From Allacma fusca (Eukaryota; Arthropoda; Collembola; Symphypleona; Sminthuridae): 64,000 nt of DNA. Positions 1 through 10,590 of this stretch are shown here, in pieces. The DNA is taken from assembly GCA_947179485.1 (NCBI GenBank), contig OX359247.1, forward strand, positions 1,765,060 to 1,829,059. The letters run 5' to 3'. Numbering within the stretch: the first letter of the stretch is position 1; each line of letters begins with the position of its first letter. The notes below the pieces were generated by a model. The model worked only from the letters and a program-made list of their open reading frames with translations, did no database searches and was not told the DNA's origin. A program made the position numbers and the translations under genes.

Positions 1-1
1 T

Positions 2-793
2 GGGGCAAGTTTAGGCATCGGCAGAGGTATCTCCATAGAATTCGCCAAGAATGTAGGACCAGGGTCTGTGTTCCTCATCATTGCGAGAAATGAGGCCAAT
101 TTGAATGAAACCAAATCTTTAATGGAAAAGGTGGCTCCAGAAGTTAAAGTACGAACTGGAAGCTTGGACTTGTCAAAGCCCAACGAAGGAGATTTTTTGA
201 AAGCTATCGAAAATACTGCGACTGTCAATGGAAATGATCCAAGTGCCTTTCAGCATGCCATCCTTGTTCATAATGCTGCCAGCATAGGAGACGTCAAGCT
301 GTTGTTGTCACAATATGAAAATTTGGAGTACCTACAAAAATATTACAATTTAAATGTGATTTCAACCATTTTGCTCAACTCGTTCTTCCTCAAAGTATTC
401 AATGACTCTTCCAAGCAACGAAGCATCATTCAAGTCACATCACTGGCTTCAAAGATGCCAGTAAAGTCCCTTGGAATGTATGGATCCGCCAAGGCTGCAA
501 GGAACATGATGATGTCAATGTTAGCAATGGAAGAGCAGAATCTAAGGACGCTTAGCTGGGCTCCAGGAGTAGTTGCTACGGATATGTACTCCGAATGTGA
601 AAGAAGTATTGATCCAGATGTTGTCAATTTATTCTTGAGCATGAAAGAGCGAGGGAATTTAATTACTGCTGAAATGAGTGCTAGTAAATTGGTGAAAGTA
701 CTGGAAGACGGCAATTTTGAAAACGGAAGTTATGTTGATTGCTATGAATTAATTGAACAATACCATCCAGTGTTTAAAGGTGTTAAAGTATGA
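2..793 (+). CDS. SPR: Sepiapterin reductase, 5' end cut by window edge
   Basis: NADPH-dependent short-chain dehydrogenase that makes tetrahydrobiopterin in the last step of its synthesis, in the cytosol. The frame is open from base 2. It starts with GASLGIGR, the glycine-rich nucleotide loop, so only about a dozen N-terminal residues lie outside the window (human SPR has 261 residues, 263 are visible here). Later motifs follow SPR order: ARNEANL, the HNAASIGDV version of the NAGSLGDV block, TSLAS with the catalytic serine, MYGSAKAARN with the catalytic Tyr and Lys, SWAPGVVATDM, SIDPDVV, and a C-terminal GSYVDCYE. These blocks separate SPR from other short-chain dehydrogenases. No intron is visible in this part. 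A GTG at 68 could be mistaken for a start, but the domain clearly begins upstream. The gene looks intact. Confidence 0.93.
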   Translation, partial: GASLGIGRGISIEFAKNVGPGSVFLIIARNEANLNETKSLMEKVAPEVKVRTGSLDLSKPNEGDFLKAIENTATVNGNDPSAFQHAILVHNAASIGDVKLLLSQYENLEYLQKYYNLNVISTILLNSFFLKVFNDSSKQRSIIQVTSLASKMPVKSLGMYGSAKAARNMMMSMLAMEEQNLRTLSWAPGVVATDMYSECERSIDPDVVNLFLSMKERGNLITAEMSASKLVKVLEDGNFENGSYVDCYELIEQYHPVFKGVKV

Positions 794-1920
794 TTTCTGA
801 CTCTAGCATGAGATCTTTTATTTGTAGCATACATTCTACTAGTGTGAATCGCACTGAATTGAAAACGTAGTGAACATTTATATGTATCTGTCTCACCTAT
901 ATGTATATACATAGAAGCAAGATTATAATTTAATTTTTTCAAACGTTGGGGATATGTTGCTTTTCTTCTTGAAGTATTTTCTAAATTATATACCTATACA
1001 TAGTTTCAGTAGTTATAAAAACAATATTTCCTAGGTGTGCAAATCTAGGAAATGCTTGTATCTATGTGTACAGTTGGCATTATTTAAAATAAATTTATTC
1101 TCAATAGACATATATCAGATAGCTCCCCAGAAGGTACATCGAATTTTATAGAAAAACGTATGCTTCAAAAAGAATTTGTGTCGAAATAAACAAATGTTGT
1201 TCCAAGTTTTTAAAACAATTCCGACTTTGTTTCAAGTTCGCGGCCCCTGTGACTACTGAAATTGGCGGAGGTCACTGAAACAAATTTTATAAAATCTGGG
1301 AAAAAATACTACTAATTTGGGGGATCAAAATATTTCATGAGATATTCCCTTATGCAAATTCTTAAACATTGGATTCATGGAGCTATCTACTATAACCGCG
1401 TAAATACATCCCGTATATACCTATCCCTTATAAAGAGACTTTACTCCATAAGCATGTTCCTTTTCCCCCCAATAAAGGAATAGAACTAAAATATCAGGAT
1501 TCTATTTCCAATATGATTCTAAAAGTGCACTCCCAAAAATGTTTCTTCCAGCGTTAATATGAGTAAAATCATGTTTCCGAACTTGTACTGAAATTTGTAA
1601 AATCTCCCAAAAATGTTGGACAATCCCAAAATATGATTTTAGCATAAATTGTGTACGAGCGGGCACGCGGGCCCAAACATCTATAATTTATTGTAAATAC
1701 TAGTGACTTTGAAAATTATAACAAAATTGTGAAATGTTTCCACGATTTTATCTTAAAAGCATTAAAGAAGTATACTGAATCAGGAGTAATGCGTTTTAAG
1801 TATCATATATCATTCTGGAAATATTATCGATTGAAAGTTATCCAGCAGTAGTGGATGTCTGATTGAAGTTTCCTGTACTCCACACTTGACCAAATGTGCC
1901 CTAAAAGCATCACTTCGTTT
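794..1920. other. SPR 3' UTR and AT-rich spacer
   Basis: No coding exon, RNA gene or clear repeat recognised beyond the two poly(A) hexamers. Stops are frequent in all frames. Confidence 0.6.
1088..1093 (+). terminator. Candidate poly(A) signal for SPR
   Basis: AATAAA about 295 bases after the SPR stop; a second AATAAA lies at 1185-1190. Either could end the transcript. The 3' UTR is AT-rich with no other gene signal. Confidence 0.4.
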
Positions 1921-1924
1921 TCAA

Positions 1925-2745
1925 CTCATAATTAAGTTTCGCAATTTTTTTAAACTCATTTTTCTAAATATCAAGTTGAAAAATGTCTTTATATAAAATA
2001 TTTTTGCTCTAGTCTAATTTGTTACTTACGATTCTACTGTTGTAAATACTTAATTTGCTTAATTGCATGGGGCTAAACGGAACAATATCTCTCCCGAGTT
2101 GTCCGATTGCTTTTTCGTAGAGGTGCACTAGATAACACCACATTGCATAATTTCACATAAAAAATTACTGTCAATTCAATATATTTCATGCTAAGATGGG
2201 ATTTTCTAATATCTTGACAACCAAAAATCAAACGGAAATTTCGAAAATTTATCTGACGTTTGAGCACACTTACAAAATAAAGACAAACAATTTCGACTGA
2301 TTAAAAAATCAAAATTACATACAAATCCACGACTTCTGTATCGTTTCTGAAAGTCGAATTTTCTAGTTATAGGTTCCTGAATCTACTGCAAATCCCCAAG
2401 CTCAAATGAATTTAAAATAATTACTGAAATCACAACAATTGTCTTCTAAAGTAAAAGAACGTTATGATATCGAAAATCCTATGATTTTTTCTATTAATTG
2501 TAAAAAGGAAGTTTACTTTTACTACATTTGTCGGCGTATGGAAATGGAACAGCAATCGGACGAGATATTGTCCCGTTTAGCCCCACACTGAAGAAAAGTA
2601 CTTATTTAAAGTAGGATCGTAAGTAACATTAGACCTAGAGCAAAAATATTTCATATAAAGATATTTTTCTACATGGCATTTCGAAAAAAGGAGTTAAAAT
2701 AAAGATAAAACATGATTCGCATTAAAACTGAGCATGTCTTAAAGT
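1925..2745. repeat. Foldback (long inverted repeat) element
   Basis: Two arms of about 200 bp face each other. The inner ends are the clearest: GGGGCTAAACGG near 2069 on the + strand, and its reverse complement CCGTTTAGCCCC near 2574. Both are followed, reading inward, by ACAATATCTC and GTCCGATTGCT. The arms continue outward through matching TTACTTACGAT, AAATATTTTTGCTCTAG and CTTTATAT blocks to about 1930 and 2740, with growing divergence. The spacer is about 400 bp and non-coding. This is the shape of a non-autonomous foldback or MITE-like DNA element. I could not find a target duplication, so the family is open and the outer ends are approximate. Confidence 0.7.
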
Positions 2746-3462
2746 GCTTGTAACGTAACAAACCCTAGATTAATGTTTTTAATAACTTGCTATTATATTT
2801 AATTTGTAAGCATTCGAAGCAGTATTAACTCTGAGCATTTTGAAATAATTATACTTAATTATATTAATTTAATTAATTCATGGTTAGTTTTAGAGTTGAG
2901 CGTACTTAAGTAATTACATTGGACAGGGATACATAATTATTATTGTCAGTTGTCGTTGTCAACCTTTGTGCCTTGACTGGAACTCCGTGGAACTAAAGGA
3001 ACGGAGTACGGGTAGAGCGCCAATTTTGAATGTGTTGAAGTCGAAACGCCGTCCCCGCACGATGAATGCATTACATTTTGTGACGCTTCGCTATAGCTTA
3101 GTCTGCTACTGTCGTACGTGTAGTTGTATCAAACTGTATTGCAGTATAACACGAAAGGTTAGAGATACATTTGCAGGCATATTTCATAGAGATTGACAGC
3201 GGGACATACTGCAATTTAAAGCACTCGATACCTTAGCAGTATACTTTTGAATGTATAAATACGTATCTAAAAGTAATATAACCAACTGCAATGTGACGGA
3301 GGGTAGATTCATCAGGTACATTTGCAATCATGACTAACAATTATAAACAACAACCAACGTATAATATTTATTCATATCATGTTTTACTAATCATTTTTCA
3401 CGTTAATAAATGTAATGACAAACGGTGTGGTAACCAAGGTTCTGGTCTTGACCGGAAAGGTA
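2746..3462. other. Left flank of the two-gene transposon
   Basis: No host gene seen. It contains a half copy of the element's palindrome (CTTGACTGGAA, 2972-2982) and a near-complete copy at 3440-3457. Part of this stretch (from roughly 2950) probably belongs to the transposon as its 3' flank, but the terminus was not resolved. Confidence 0.45.
3440..3457. promoter_or_regulatory. Degenerate copy of element palindrome
   Basis: TTCTGGTCTTGACCGGAA, two changes from the perfect palindrome at 4573-4592. It lies just downstream of the transposase stop codon. Role as a protein-binding site is inferred. Confidence 0.4.
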
Positions 3463-5847
3463 TTATTCTTTGTAATTTTCAGTTCCACTCAAAAATTTTA
3501 CAAAATAAACATCGCCCCTACATACAATTTTTAGTACAACATCAGCTATATCATTAATTGAACAATATCCTTTGCAGTTAGAGATTACTTTGTTGTAGTG
3601 CCATAAATTAAATGCGGGAACCAGTGTATTCATTGTTCCAATTGCAAACACTTCATCGTTGCAGGCAGTACTCACAAAGTATTCTGCTTCAATTACACGT
3701 GTGTCATTAAGTATGTAGCAACAAGAATTTCGTTTGCTTTCTTTTCCACCAAATAATGACACCAATGGAGGGCCTTTAGAAGTTCTTGCTCTTATTAGGT
3801 ATGTAAGTGTGCATGAGTCTTTGGGGCAGCAAAATGTGTTTTCGTTGGGAATTCTCCTAGCATGCAAGAAGGTTCGACCCGTTTTTTTGGGCATTATGCG
3901 CGATGAACTATTCAAAAATTTACACTGCAGATTTCTAAAATACCGTTTCGCAATTTGCTGACCCACTTCGTAAGATGATGAAATATATGACCTCAATGTC
4001 ATATTAAATGTTTCAAAAGGAGCCATTGAGTAGTGTTGTAGTGGACCAATTTTTGATGCAATGTGAGCCAGATGACTTGTAAGATGGAAATTGTATTTGC
4101 AAGTGGTTTGACCGTATAGCCTGAAGGTCATTGCATAGAATATTTGTAATTCGCATCTTGATTCCCGTATGCTTGCTTCTGTTATATCTTCTGTAAGTAA
4201 CAAACTCAGGCCACGAATTAAATTCAGCCAATGTTCAAAATATTCTTGAGGTAGTATTGATTGCAGTATCGGTGGAGAATAATAAAGAAGCCACATGGAT
4301 AGTTCGTGTGCTTTGTACCATGCCAACAATTTTAATGATCTCGGCGTTCTTGATACTCTTGAGGGTGGTTTGATTGCGAGTAAGTAGTTGTCTATTTGCT
4401 GGATTTCATTAGGCGATATATAGTAATGACCGTCTGGCTTGCTCGTCAAAAGTTTTTCAGTCAAAGTTCGACATACACCAAGATATACAGTATGCATGAT
4501 ACAAGGAGGAAAACCTACAATAAATGCAATTTATTCAATTATTATTATTAATTTTATTTAACTTTAACTTTATTTCCGGTCATGACCGGAAAATCTAGTA
4601 TTATTGTGTTACCTAAAATCATGTCGAAGTATGTCAGTTCAGTAAAGGGGGATGCATAACGTACTCCAAATGTATTCACTGGAACATTTCTTGAGATCAT
4701 TTGACATATTGTTCGGTATTCTTCATTACTTCGTAGATCACTTGTAATATGTGGGGAATAGTAATGTCCACTTTCTTTATGAAGACAATAAGAACATCCA
4801 TAAAGCCCATTCCACTGCATAAGACCCTGAAATACTGGTCTGGCCACGCTGTCGCATAGACAAGCAGAAATTATTACCCTCGAAGTTCGACAAATGTCAT
4901 TTTTTGTCCATTGGAAGCCTTGCTCACCGAGATGTTTTATTTGCGTAATGACAGGTTTAAGTAACATTTCCACGTCCGGTTTCCCCCCTGATGGCCCAAG
5001 CCAAAATCCGAACATTAGAATATTTTCATTTTCCATACTACGTGTTGTCCCATCAAAAAATCCAAGCAGGGGATATAAAGTGCTTTTTGAACTTGAAGAC
5101 AAGTTAACTCCGTCAATGTTAAGGGTTAGAGACACATCTTCTGCATTGAAATTCATTGTTTGACGTAACTTGCGGAGAAACGGTTTTCTGGTCAACAAAT
5201 CATCTAGTTGAATATGTTCAAACACAGAGTATATATTTTTGGCGAGGATTTGAGCAACGTTAAAGTGCACGTAATGGTCAGTTCCAGGTTTCATCTTATT
5301 CCCACAACAGCTGCGTAAAATATTTTTATCGAAGATGTCGTAACTTTTATAGTTTTGGCACTGACGGCATTTCCAAGTCATTCCGCAGTCAAACACCGGT
5401 ACAGATGGAATCCTCTAAAACACGTATATTTTTAGGAATACTTGTGGGGTAGAACATGGTCACTTCCGACATTATTTTCAGCATAGCGTTGATTGTTACA
5501 TCTGTGAGCTTATGTTCATTTGCTAAAGTTGCTAATTTTAGGCTGACAGTATGAAGCGGTGTTAAATCGGTACCATTGTCATTTTTTCCAGTCCTGACTT
5601 GAGAAACAGAACTTGCTATTTCTTCCAGATTCCCGTCGATAGTTACTTCGCATGTATCTATAGCGCACGATTCATTTTCTTGAACGATTTGAGCTTCGTA
5701 ATTAATTTCAAGAGCTTCCATTAATCTTGTATCGAGTCTTTGCGGTTGAGGTAAACTTGGTTCAACAAGTTCTGCATAAGCCCTTTCGACAATACGTTGT
5801 TTTCTTTTCCGGTGTCTTAATGTCCGAGGAGAAAATTTAGAAGACAT
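3463..5847 (-). CDS. tnp2/CACTA-like transposase (Transposase_21 type)
   Basis: Cuts and moves the element; expected in the nucleus. The core frame (5396 down to 4613) has the family order: a cysteine-rich stretch (CRQCQNYK, then SCCGNK), VSLTLNIDGVNLSSSSKSTLYP, NILMFGFWLG, KPDVEMLLKP, a CLCDSVARP block, LMQWNGLYGCSYCLHKE and ASPFTELTYFDMIL. A 98-bp GT-AG intron (4515-4612, phase 1) then joins GFPPCIMHTVYLGVCR and the C-terminal part. The N-terminal frame starts at ATG 5847 (MSSKFSPRTLRHRKRK, basic) and ends with TGA at 5389 in a different frame from the core. A frameshift near 5395 or a missed small intron must join them; I found no intron whose phase fits. Otherwise long open frames and a clean intron suggest a fairly young copy. 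Family call from motifs only. Confidence 0.75.
4573..4592. promoter_or_regulatory. Perfect 20-bp palindrome in transposase intron
   Basis: TTTCCGGTCATGACCGGAAA equals its own reverse complement over 20 bases. It lies inside the 98-bp transposase intron. Related copies occur at 3440-3457 and 6309-6326, with half sites at 2972-2982 and 5989-5998. A dimeric DNA-binding protein, possibly the element's own BEN-like product, is the natural reader, but that is inference. Confidence 0.55.
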
Positions 5848-5859
5848 ATTATTTATCAA

Positions 5860-6163
5860 TGTTGAATGAAATAGTTAATAATGATAATAATAGTTAGTAA
5901 TGAAAGTTAATTTCCAGGTGGAATTACGAAATCAAAGTTATGTAATAGTAAAAAATACACTGTTGATAATATTCAAGTAAACGTTGGCTTCCTGTCATGC
6001 CACCTATGTGGAACTTTCACAAGTATTGGTTGCATGCTCGGCATGGTACCATACACTTTCGACCAGCTTGGTGAAATTGTTCCAGATTTTTAATTTTTTG
6101 TAAATCATTTATTGGTTGCTGTGTAGATATTATCTAGAGAGAAACACTTATAATTGTATCGCA
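5860..6163. promoter_or_regulatory. Divergent promoter region of the two-gene element
   Basis: About 300 bp between the starts of the minus-strand transposase and the plus-strand BEN-like gene. It must hold both promoters and 5' leaders. It contains TTCCAGGTGGAA (5912-5923) and a TTCCTGTCATG half site (5989-5999) resembling the element's palindrome. No clear TATA box was assigned. Confidence 0.45.
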
Positions 6164-7466
6164 ATGGACGGTGTATTTCATTTCACGGATGAGAATGGTC
6201 AATCCGCGTATTTTGGTCCATTACTGAAGGTCACCGACGTGGAGCGGATTTTAGTAGAGAAGGTATGACCAGTATATATGTAATATGTATGGAGGAAATA
6301 TGTAATACTTCCAGACATGACTGGAAACTCTTGAGTATTTTGTGGTGTTAACAAATATTTTTTAAAGTTGTATTAACAGAAATATTTGTTAATTTTCTGT
6401 ATGACAGTTGAATGTTGATGTGGTTCCAGCTATTAATTCTTTGAATGAAAACATCGAAATTCTTGCAGGAGGTACGCACAAATATCACTGTTTATTCTGT
6501 TAAAGTTTTGGAATTAAAATTCACATCTATTAACCTCATTATATAGCCCTTGAATCATTGAAGCAATCAACGAGAAATGTGGTTGAAGGAACAAATGCTG
6601 CTATTGAGGAGTTAAGTGAGAAGATGGGAGGATTATTGATTTCCCTAGATGCGAATGTTACTATTTTAAAGGACAAGTTTGAAAGGTCAGAATCTGTGGA
6701 ACGGTCCCATGATTTGGAGAACCCTCCAACATCTATGAAAAATTCACAGATTTCACAAGAGGTATTTTTTCCTCCCGCATCCCTGAAGGATTTTGTACAT
6801 TTGCATATTTGCAATAAATAAATGTTTGGATTTATTCCAGCCATATGTGAATGTTCCTGTGGGTGAAAAAGATTATCCGTATTTCATGAGCCATAATGTT
6901 TGGTCCCAAATCTCTGGTTCTGAAATTCCACGCACGATTGCTAGAGTGGTGCTTGAAAGTCTTCACTCTTTGGAAGATTTGCGTGGCTTTACTCTCACTG
7001 GAAAGGGTCTCGTGTCCAGGTAAATTACAGAATTGTTTTTATATTGTGGAACATTGTTTAAAATTCTTTTGTAGCAGGACCGAAGTGGGGGCGTTGACAT
7101 CTACGGCACGAGTTCGGAAGCAGTTACCACCAGAGTCGCTAGCAATTGCTCAAGGTATATCGCAGATTAATTGAATAGTTTTCACATTGAGAAATGTAAT
7201 TCATTCATATATTGTGTCTAGCTGTCGTTGTCAAAACTTTGCGAACCGGAATGCTGAGGAAATTCGAAGACAAATTCAATTGTGAGGGCTTCAACCCTTA
7301 TCAAGCAAAGGTAGATGAGCTCAAGAAAACAATTCGGGCTGACGTACGTCCAATTCTTCAGTCGTATCGAAGTGATTACGACGAGTTTGGTCACCCCAAA
7401 AGGTCTAACAAGCGTGTCCGGAGTTCTTTAAATGTTAATGATAACATTGAAAACGAGTCAAACTAA
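6164..7466 (+). CDS. Coiled-coil, BEN-like DNA-binding protein of the element (6 exons)
   Basis: Spliced model: 6164-6262, 6408-6471, 6547-6761, 6841-7019, 7078-7154, 7222-7466. All introns are short GT-AG, all phases agree, and the product is 292 residues ending with TAA. Residues about 34-110 are heptad-rich (ALESLKQSTRNVV, AAIEELSEKM), probably a coiled coil for dimerisation. Residues about 130-250 resemble a BEN domain: an early Trp (SHNVWSQI), IPRTIARVVLESLHSLEDL, a FTLTGKG block, then KQLPPESLAIAQAVV. The C-terminus is basic (KRSNKRVR), a possible nuclear signal. It is transcribed away from the transposase, so it may be the element's second, site-binding protein. The splice signals and open frame show no damage. 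BEN assignment is tentative; the function is inferred. Confidence 0.6.
6309..6326. promoter_or_regulatory. Near-perfect element palindrome in intron 1 of BEN-like gene
   Basis: TTCCAGACATGACTGGAA is palindromic except for one base pair and matches the pattern of 4573-4592. It lies in the first intron of the plus-strand gene, mirroring the intronic copy in the transposase gene. Confidence 0.45.
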
Positions 7467-8563
7467 TCGAAACGTCCACCTGGCATTCCAAATGGGAAGA
7501 GACTAATTTCTTAGGACAAACAACTATTTTCGATTGTAATGTAATGCTATATCTGATTTAATACATGGATGTTTTTATACTTACAATTGATTGTATGGCT
7601 TTATTTGTATTTTTTACAAATGTAAGTAAATCGTACGGTAGAATGAAAAGGAAAAAATTCATTTAAAATTATCTGTCCTTCTACAAGGCGTTACTGAATG
7701 TATAGATATTAAGCATATTTGAGTATACTGGGTGTGGGTATACTTCTAAATATATTTCATGAAAATATATTTCCATATACTCGGCAACGTTATATTTGGG
7801 CATTTGCTGCACATTGTCATGTTACATACGACGGAGCGTAAGCATAGCTTTCGGCATAGCGAGATGTATGTGAAGATGTTATATATACGACGCTCGTTCG
7901 TAACTCGATGTACGTTGTGACGGTATAACGTGAAGTGGCGAATCTTGCCGTTTGGTACAACTTTCAAGCTATTAAGAGGTATAGTTTCGTCATGTACTTC
8001 GACGTACTTGAACCACCGTGCGGGGTGTGTTTTAGATACGAAACGTCCGGATTCGGGTTGTCGGAAAGAGGCGGAATCTTTACGGAAAAAAATCTCGGAT
8101 TATGCAAGATATTAATAACAAATAATTCGTTATTATTTTAGTTAATTCACAAAATGTCATCGTTGCGTTGTTTTGAAAGTTTATCGAATTTTTGTGACGA
8201 GTATCTTAGGTCGAAACCATTCAAAAACTGAAAGTACGTAGGTCCGGTTTAAATTAAAAACTTTATGTATTTGATTGTGGAAATTGCCCGAGTATGTCAA
8301 AGTTGAGTGAAATGAAATGTGACGTGAAAATAGTACATTATTAAAGAAGAGTTCGAAGAGCACCTCAATTGTACGAAGGATTAATAAAGGATCCATATAT
8401 CAATTGATATTTGTGAGAGTATTCAGTTGAGACACGTTGAAAGGAGTACTTGAAAGGGAAACCTGCGGAAAAATAATCGACTTACACTAATATTTAAATA
8501 GTTACAATCAGGGTAAATTGTTAATTGCCAAATTCCTTTCCAAATTAAGGAGAATCAAATACA
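7467..8563. other. Right flank of transposon and EAPP upstream region
   Basis: No coding exon seen. From about 7790 to 8060 the DNA is richer in CG steps (TACGACG, ACGTTGTGACGG, CCGTGCGGGG) than its surroundings, which may mark the EAPP promoter or the end of the element. The EAPP 5' leader must lie in the last part. Confidence 0.4.
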
Positions 8564-10040
8564 ATGGATACCAACTACTTAGATTTTGGGTCTGATACTG
8601 ATTCAGATGGGGATGGAATGGATGACCTAAGGCTGGATAGGTAATAATTATTATTATGGGTCTATTCTTATTATGAATTATTACTATTGTATATAGGAAT
8701 TCATCACGCATGTAAATTGAGCACAATAAGTTGCCACACACCATAATAAAGTACATTCAACATTTCTGTGAAAAATATGCAAAACTGAGTAACATCTTAT
8801 CGAAGTAACATCTTATGTCATTTTAATAAAGCATATGCTACATGATTATCACCCGATGACGTTTGTTAGAATTTACGTACAGTTAAATTGCTACAGATAA
8901 GAGTGTTGCTCATTTTGCTCTGCTGCACTAACGGTTTATAATTATGGTTCCTATAAATTACAAATACTGACACCAGAAACTGTTCATTGATGCCACATTT
9001 TCATATGATGATGTTATGACTTAATGTTTTAAAATTATTGTAAATAATTATTTTACTATTACTTTAGTGATGAGGAAGAGGAAAGAGATGACGTCAGACT
9101 ACTGAAAATGTTGTTTACGAAGTCAACAAACCCAGTGCCGAAGAAGGTACGGGACGTGGATGATTTTGAGGCCGAGATGGAAGCTGAATTGGACAAACGA
9201 GCTTTAGAAATTGAAACCCAAGGAGGCCTTCCTCATCAAAAGTCGTTGAGCAGGTCATCATCAACATCATCTCTCAATCGAAAATCCCCGACGCCTTGCT
9301 CATCTCCGAAACCTGGCAGTAGTAAAAGGGTTAGGTTTGCACCAGACTTGAAAGCAATTACGTCAAGCCAACCCGAGTCTTCATCCGGCATTTCCAAGGA
9401 CGTCGATAAAATGGATACTGGTTCTGTGCAAAATTCATCGGGAAAATCCATTGAAGAATGTAAATTCACCACTCCGAAGGCATACGATCCCATTTATTTT
9501 GATTCCGATGAGGAGGAAGGGGAAGATGAAGAGGCGAAGAAAGCCAAAAAGAGCAAGCGGTCTGTGTTGTCTAATGATGATCTTTTTTATGATCCTGAAT
9601 CTGATTCAAGAGACCAGGCTTGGATTGACGACCATAGAAGAACCTACAGCGACCCCAACTCCAAACAGAAAAGTAATACTTCCGGAATAAATCCGTTGCC
9701 TAATTCTGATGCAGTTCTCAACTGCCCCGCCTGCTTTACATTGCTCTGTTTGGATTGTCAGCGGCATGAGTATTATTTGAGCCAGTATCGTGCTATGTTT
9801 GTTATGAACTGTGTCATTGCTAAAGATGTTACTTTAAAAGTTCCCTTGAAAGAGTCTAAATGGAAGGGTCGTCGGCGAAGGAAACATTCTGAATCAAATG
9901 ATCCAGAATCGAATCCAGGGAATTTATCGAGTGGAGATGAGTTTAATCCTGTCCGGTGCAAAGTTTGTACCACTCAAGTAGCTGTTTACGATACACAGGA
10001 GGTATATCATTTCTTCAATGTTCTCGCCTCACATGCGTAA
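8564..10040 (+). CDS. EAPP: E2F-associated phosphoprotein
   Basis: Nuclear phosphoprotein known in mammals to bind E2F and affect E2F-driven transcription. Two exons: 8564-8640 (from ATG, MDTNYLDFGSDTDSDGDG) and 9068-10040. They are joined in phase 2 across a 427-bp GT-AG intron to give 349 residues (human 285). The N-terminal half is acidic and serine-rich and includes DDFEAEMEAELD and YDPIYFDSDEEE. The conserved core follows: DDLFYDPESDSRDQAWIDDH, then PNSDAVLNCPACFTLLCLDC, a double CxxC, then QYRAMFVMNC. A further CKVC pair and the family's VYDTQEVYHFFNVLASHA end complete it. The extra length compared with human lies mostly in the serine-rich stretch before the core. AATAAA at 10090-10095 ends the transcript. 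It lies tail to tail with AHSA1. Confidence 0.93.
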
Positions 10041-10089
10041 AAGTTTCAATATTTCGTACTTTTTTGAAATTGTGAACATGTATAGTTCA

Positions 10090-10095
10090 AATAAA
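10090..10095 (+). terminator. Poly(A) signal for EAPP
   Basis: AATAAA 50 bases after the EAPP stop codon. Confidence 0.6.
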
Positions 10096-10590
10096 TACTT
10101 CATATTTCCAAGCAACATTAACTCCGATTTTAACAACTGAAGTGCTTGAATGTTTTATTTCGCATCACTGATACAAGTTTCATTCAGTGCAGGCTGTAGA
10201 TCACAAACACAATTTTGCCAGCAAAGTATTGATAACATATGATATTTAGGAAAAATGTTTAGAAATATCTCCAATAGTTCAGAGGTTTCTTCAATTTACG
10301 ACTATGATTACTGGGAGTTGAGTTCCTAATATAAATCATTCGTTGACTACCCGACAATGCAGCTACGAAACATTGCGCAGTTTAGCATTTACCATGGAAC
10401 ATAATGCTGGTGTTAACCGGAAAGAATAATAATTCTATCATTATTCAATACAAAAGCTACATCTTTCTTCATTTTCTGAGCATACTCAAACGCAAGAATA
10501 AGTATTACATAAATTCAATTGTATGTGTCTGCATGCGTATGGTCTAGTTTAGGCTTCAATTTTTGAGAAGATTAAGTATCCAGACCGCTA
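10096..10590. other. Tail-to-tail spacer EAPP/AHSA1
   Basis: About 0.5 kb between converging genes. TTTATT at 10154-10159 reads AATAAA on the minus strand and could end AHSA1. Nothing else recognised. Confidence 0.5.

Larger units (their letters stand above)
2960..7520. mobile_element. Two-gene DNA transposon, tnp2/CACTA-like, ends unresolved
   Basis: Inferred element holding a tnp2-type transposase gene on the minus strand and a divergent BEN-like gene on the plus strand, separated by about 0.3 kb that must hold both promoters. Copies of a palindrome built on GGTCATGACC lie in an intron of each gene, in the left flank, and as half sites near 2972 and 5989. That ties the two genes into one unit, as TNPA-type sites do in plant CACTA elements. 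I searched for CACT-type terminal inverted repeats and a short target duplication and found only weak inverted similarity between about 3080-3250 and 7690-7900. Boundaries here are estimates. The alternative is that the plus-strand gene is an independent or host gene beside a transposase relic. Confidence 0.55.

Noticed and set aside
3080-7900. Inverted similarity between about 3080-3130 and 7825-7870 as terminal repeats of the two-gene transposon
   Set aside because: Only around 60% alike with gaps and no target duplication; not strong enough to set the element's ends.
8508-8756. 82-codon minus-strand frame
   Set aside because: Antisense shadow of EAPP exon 1 and its intron.
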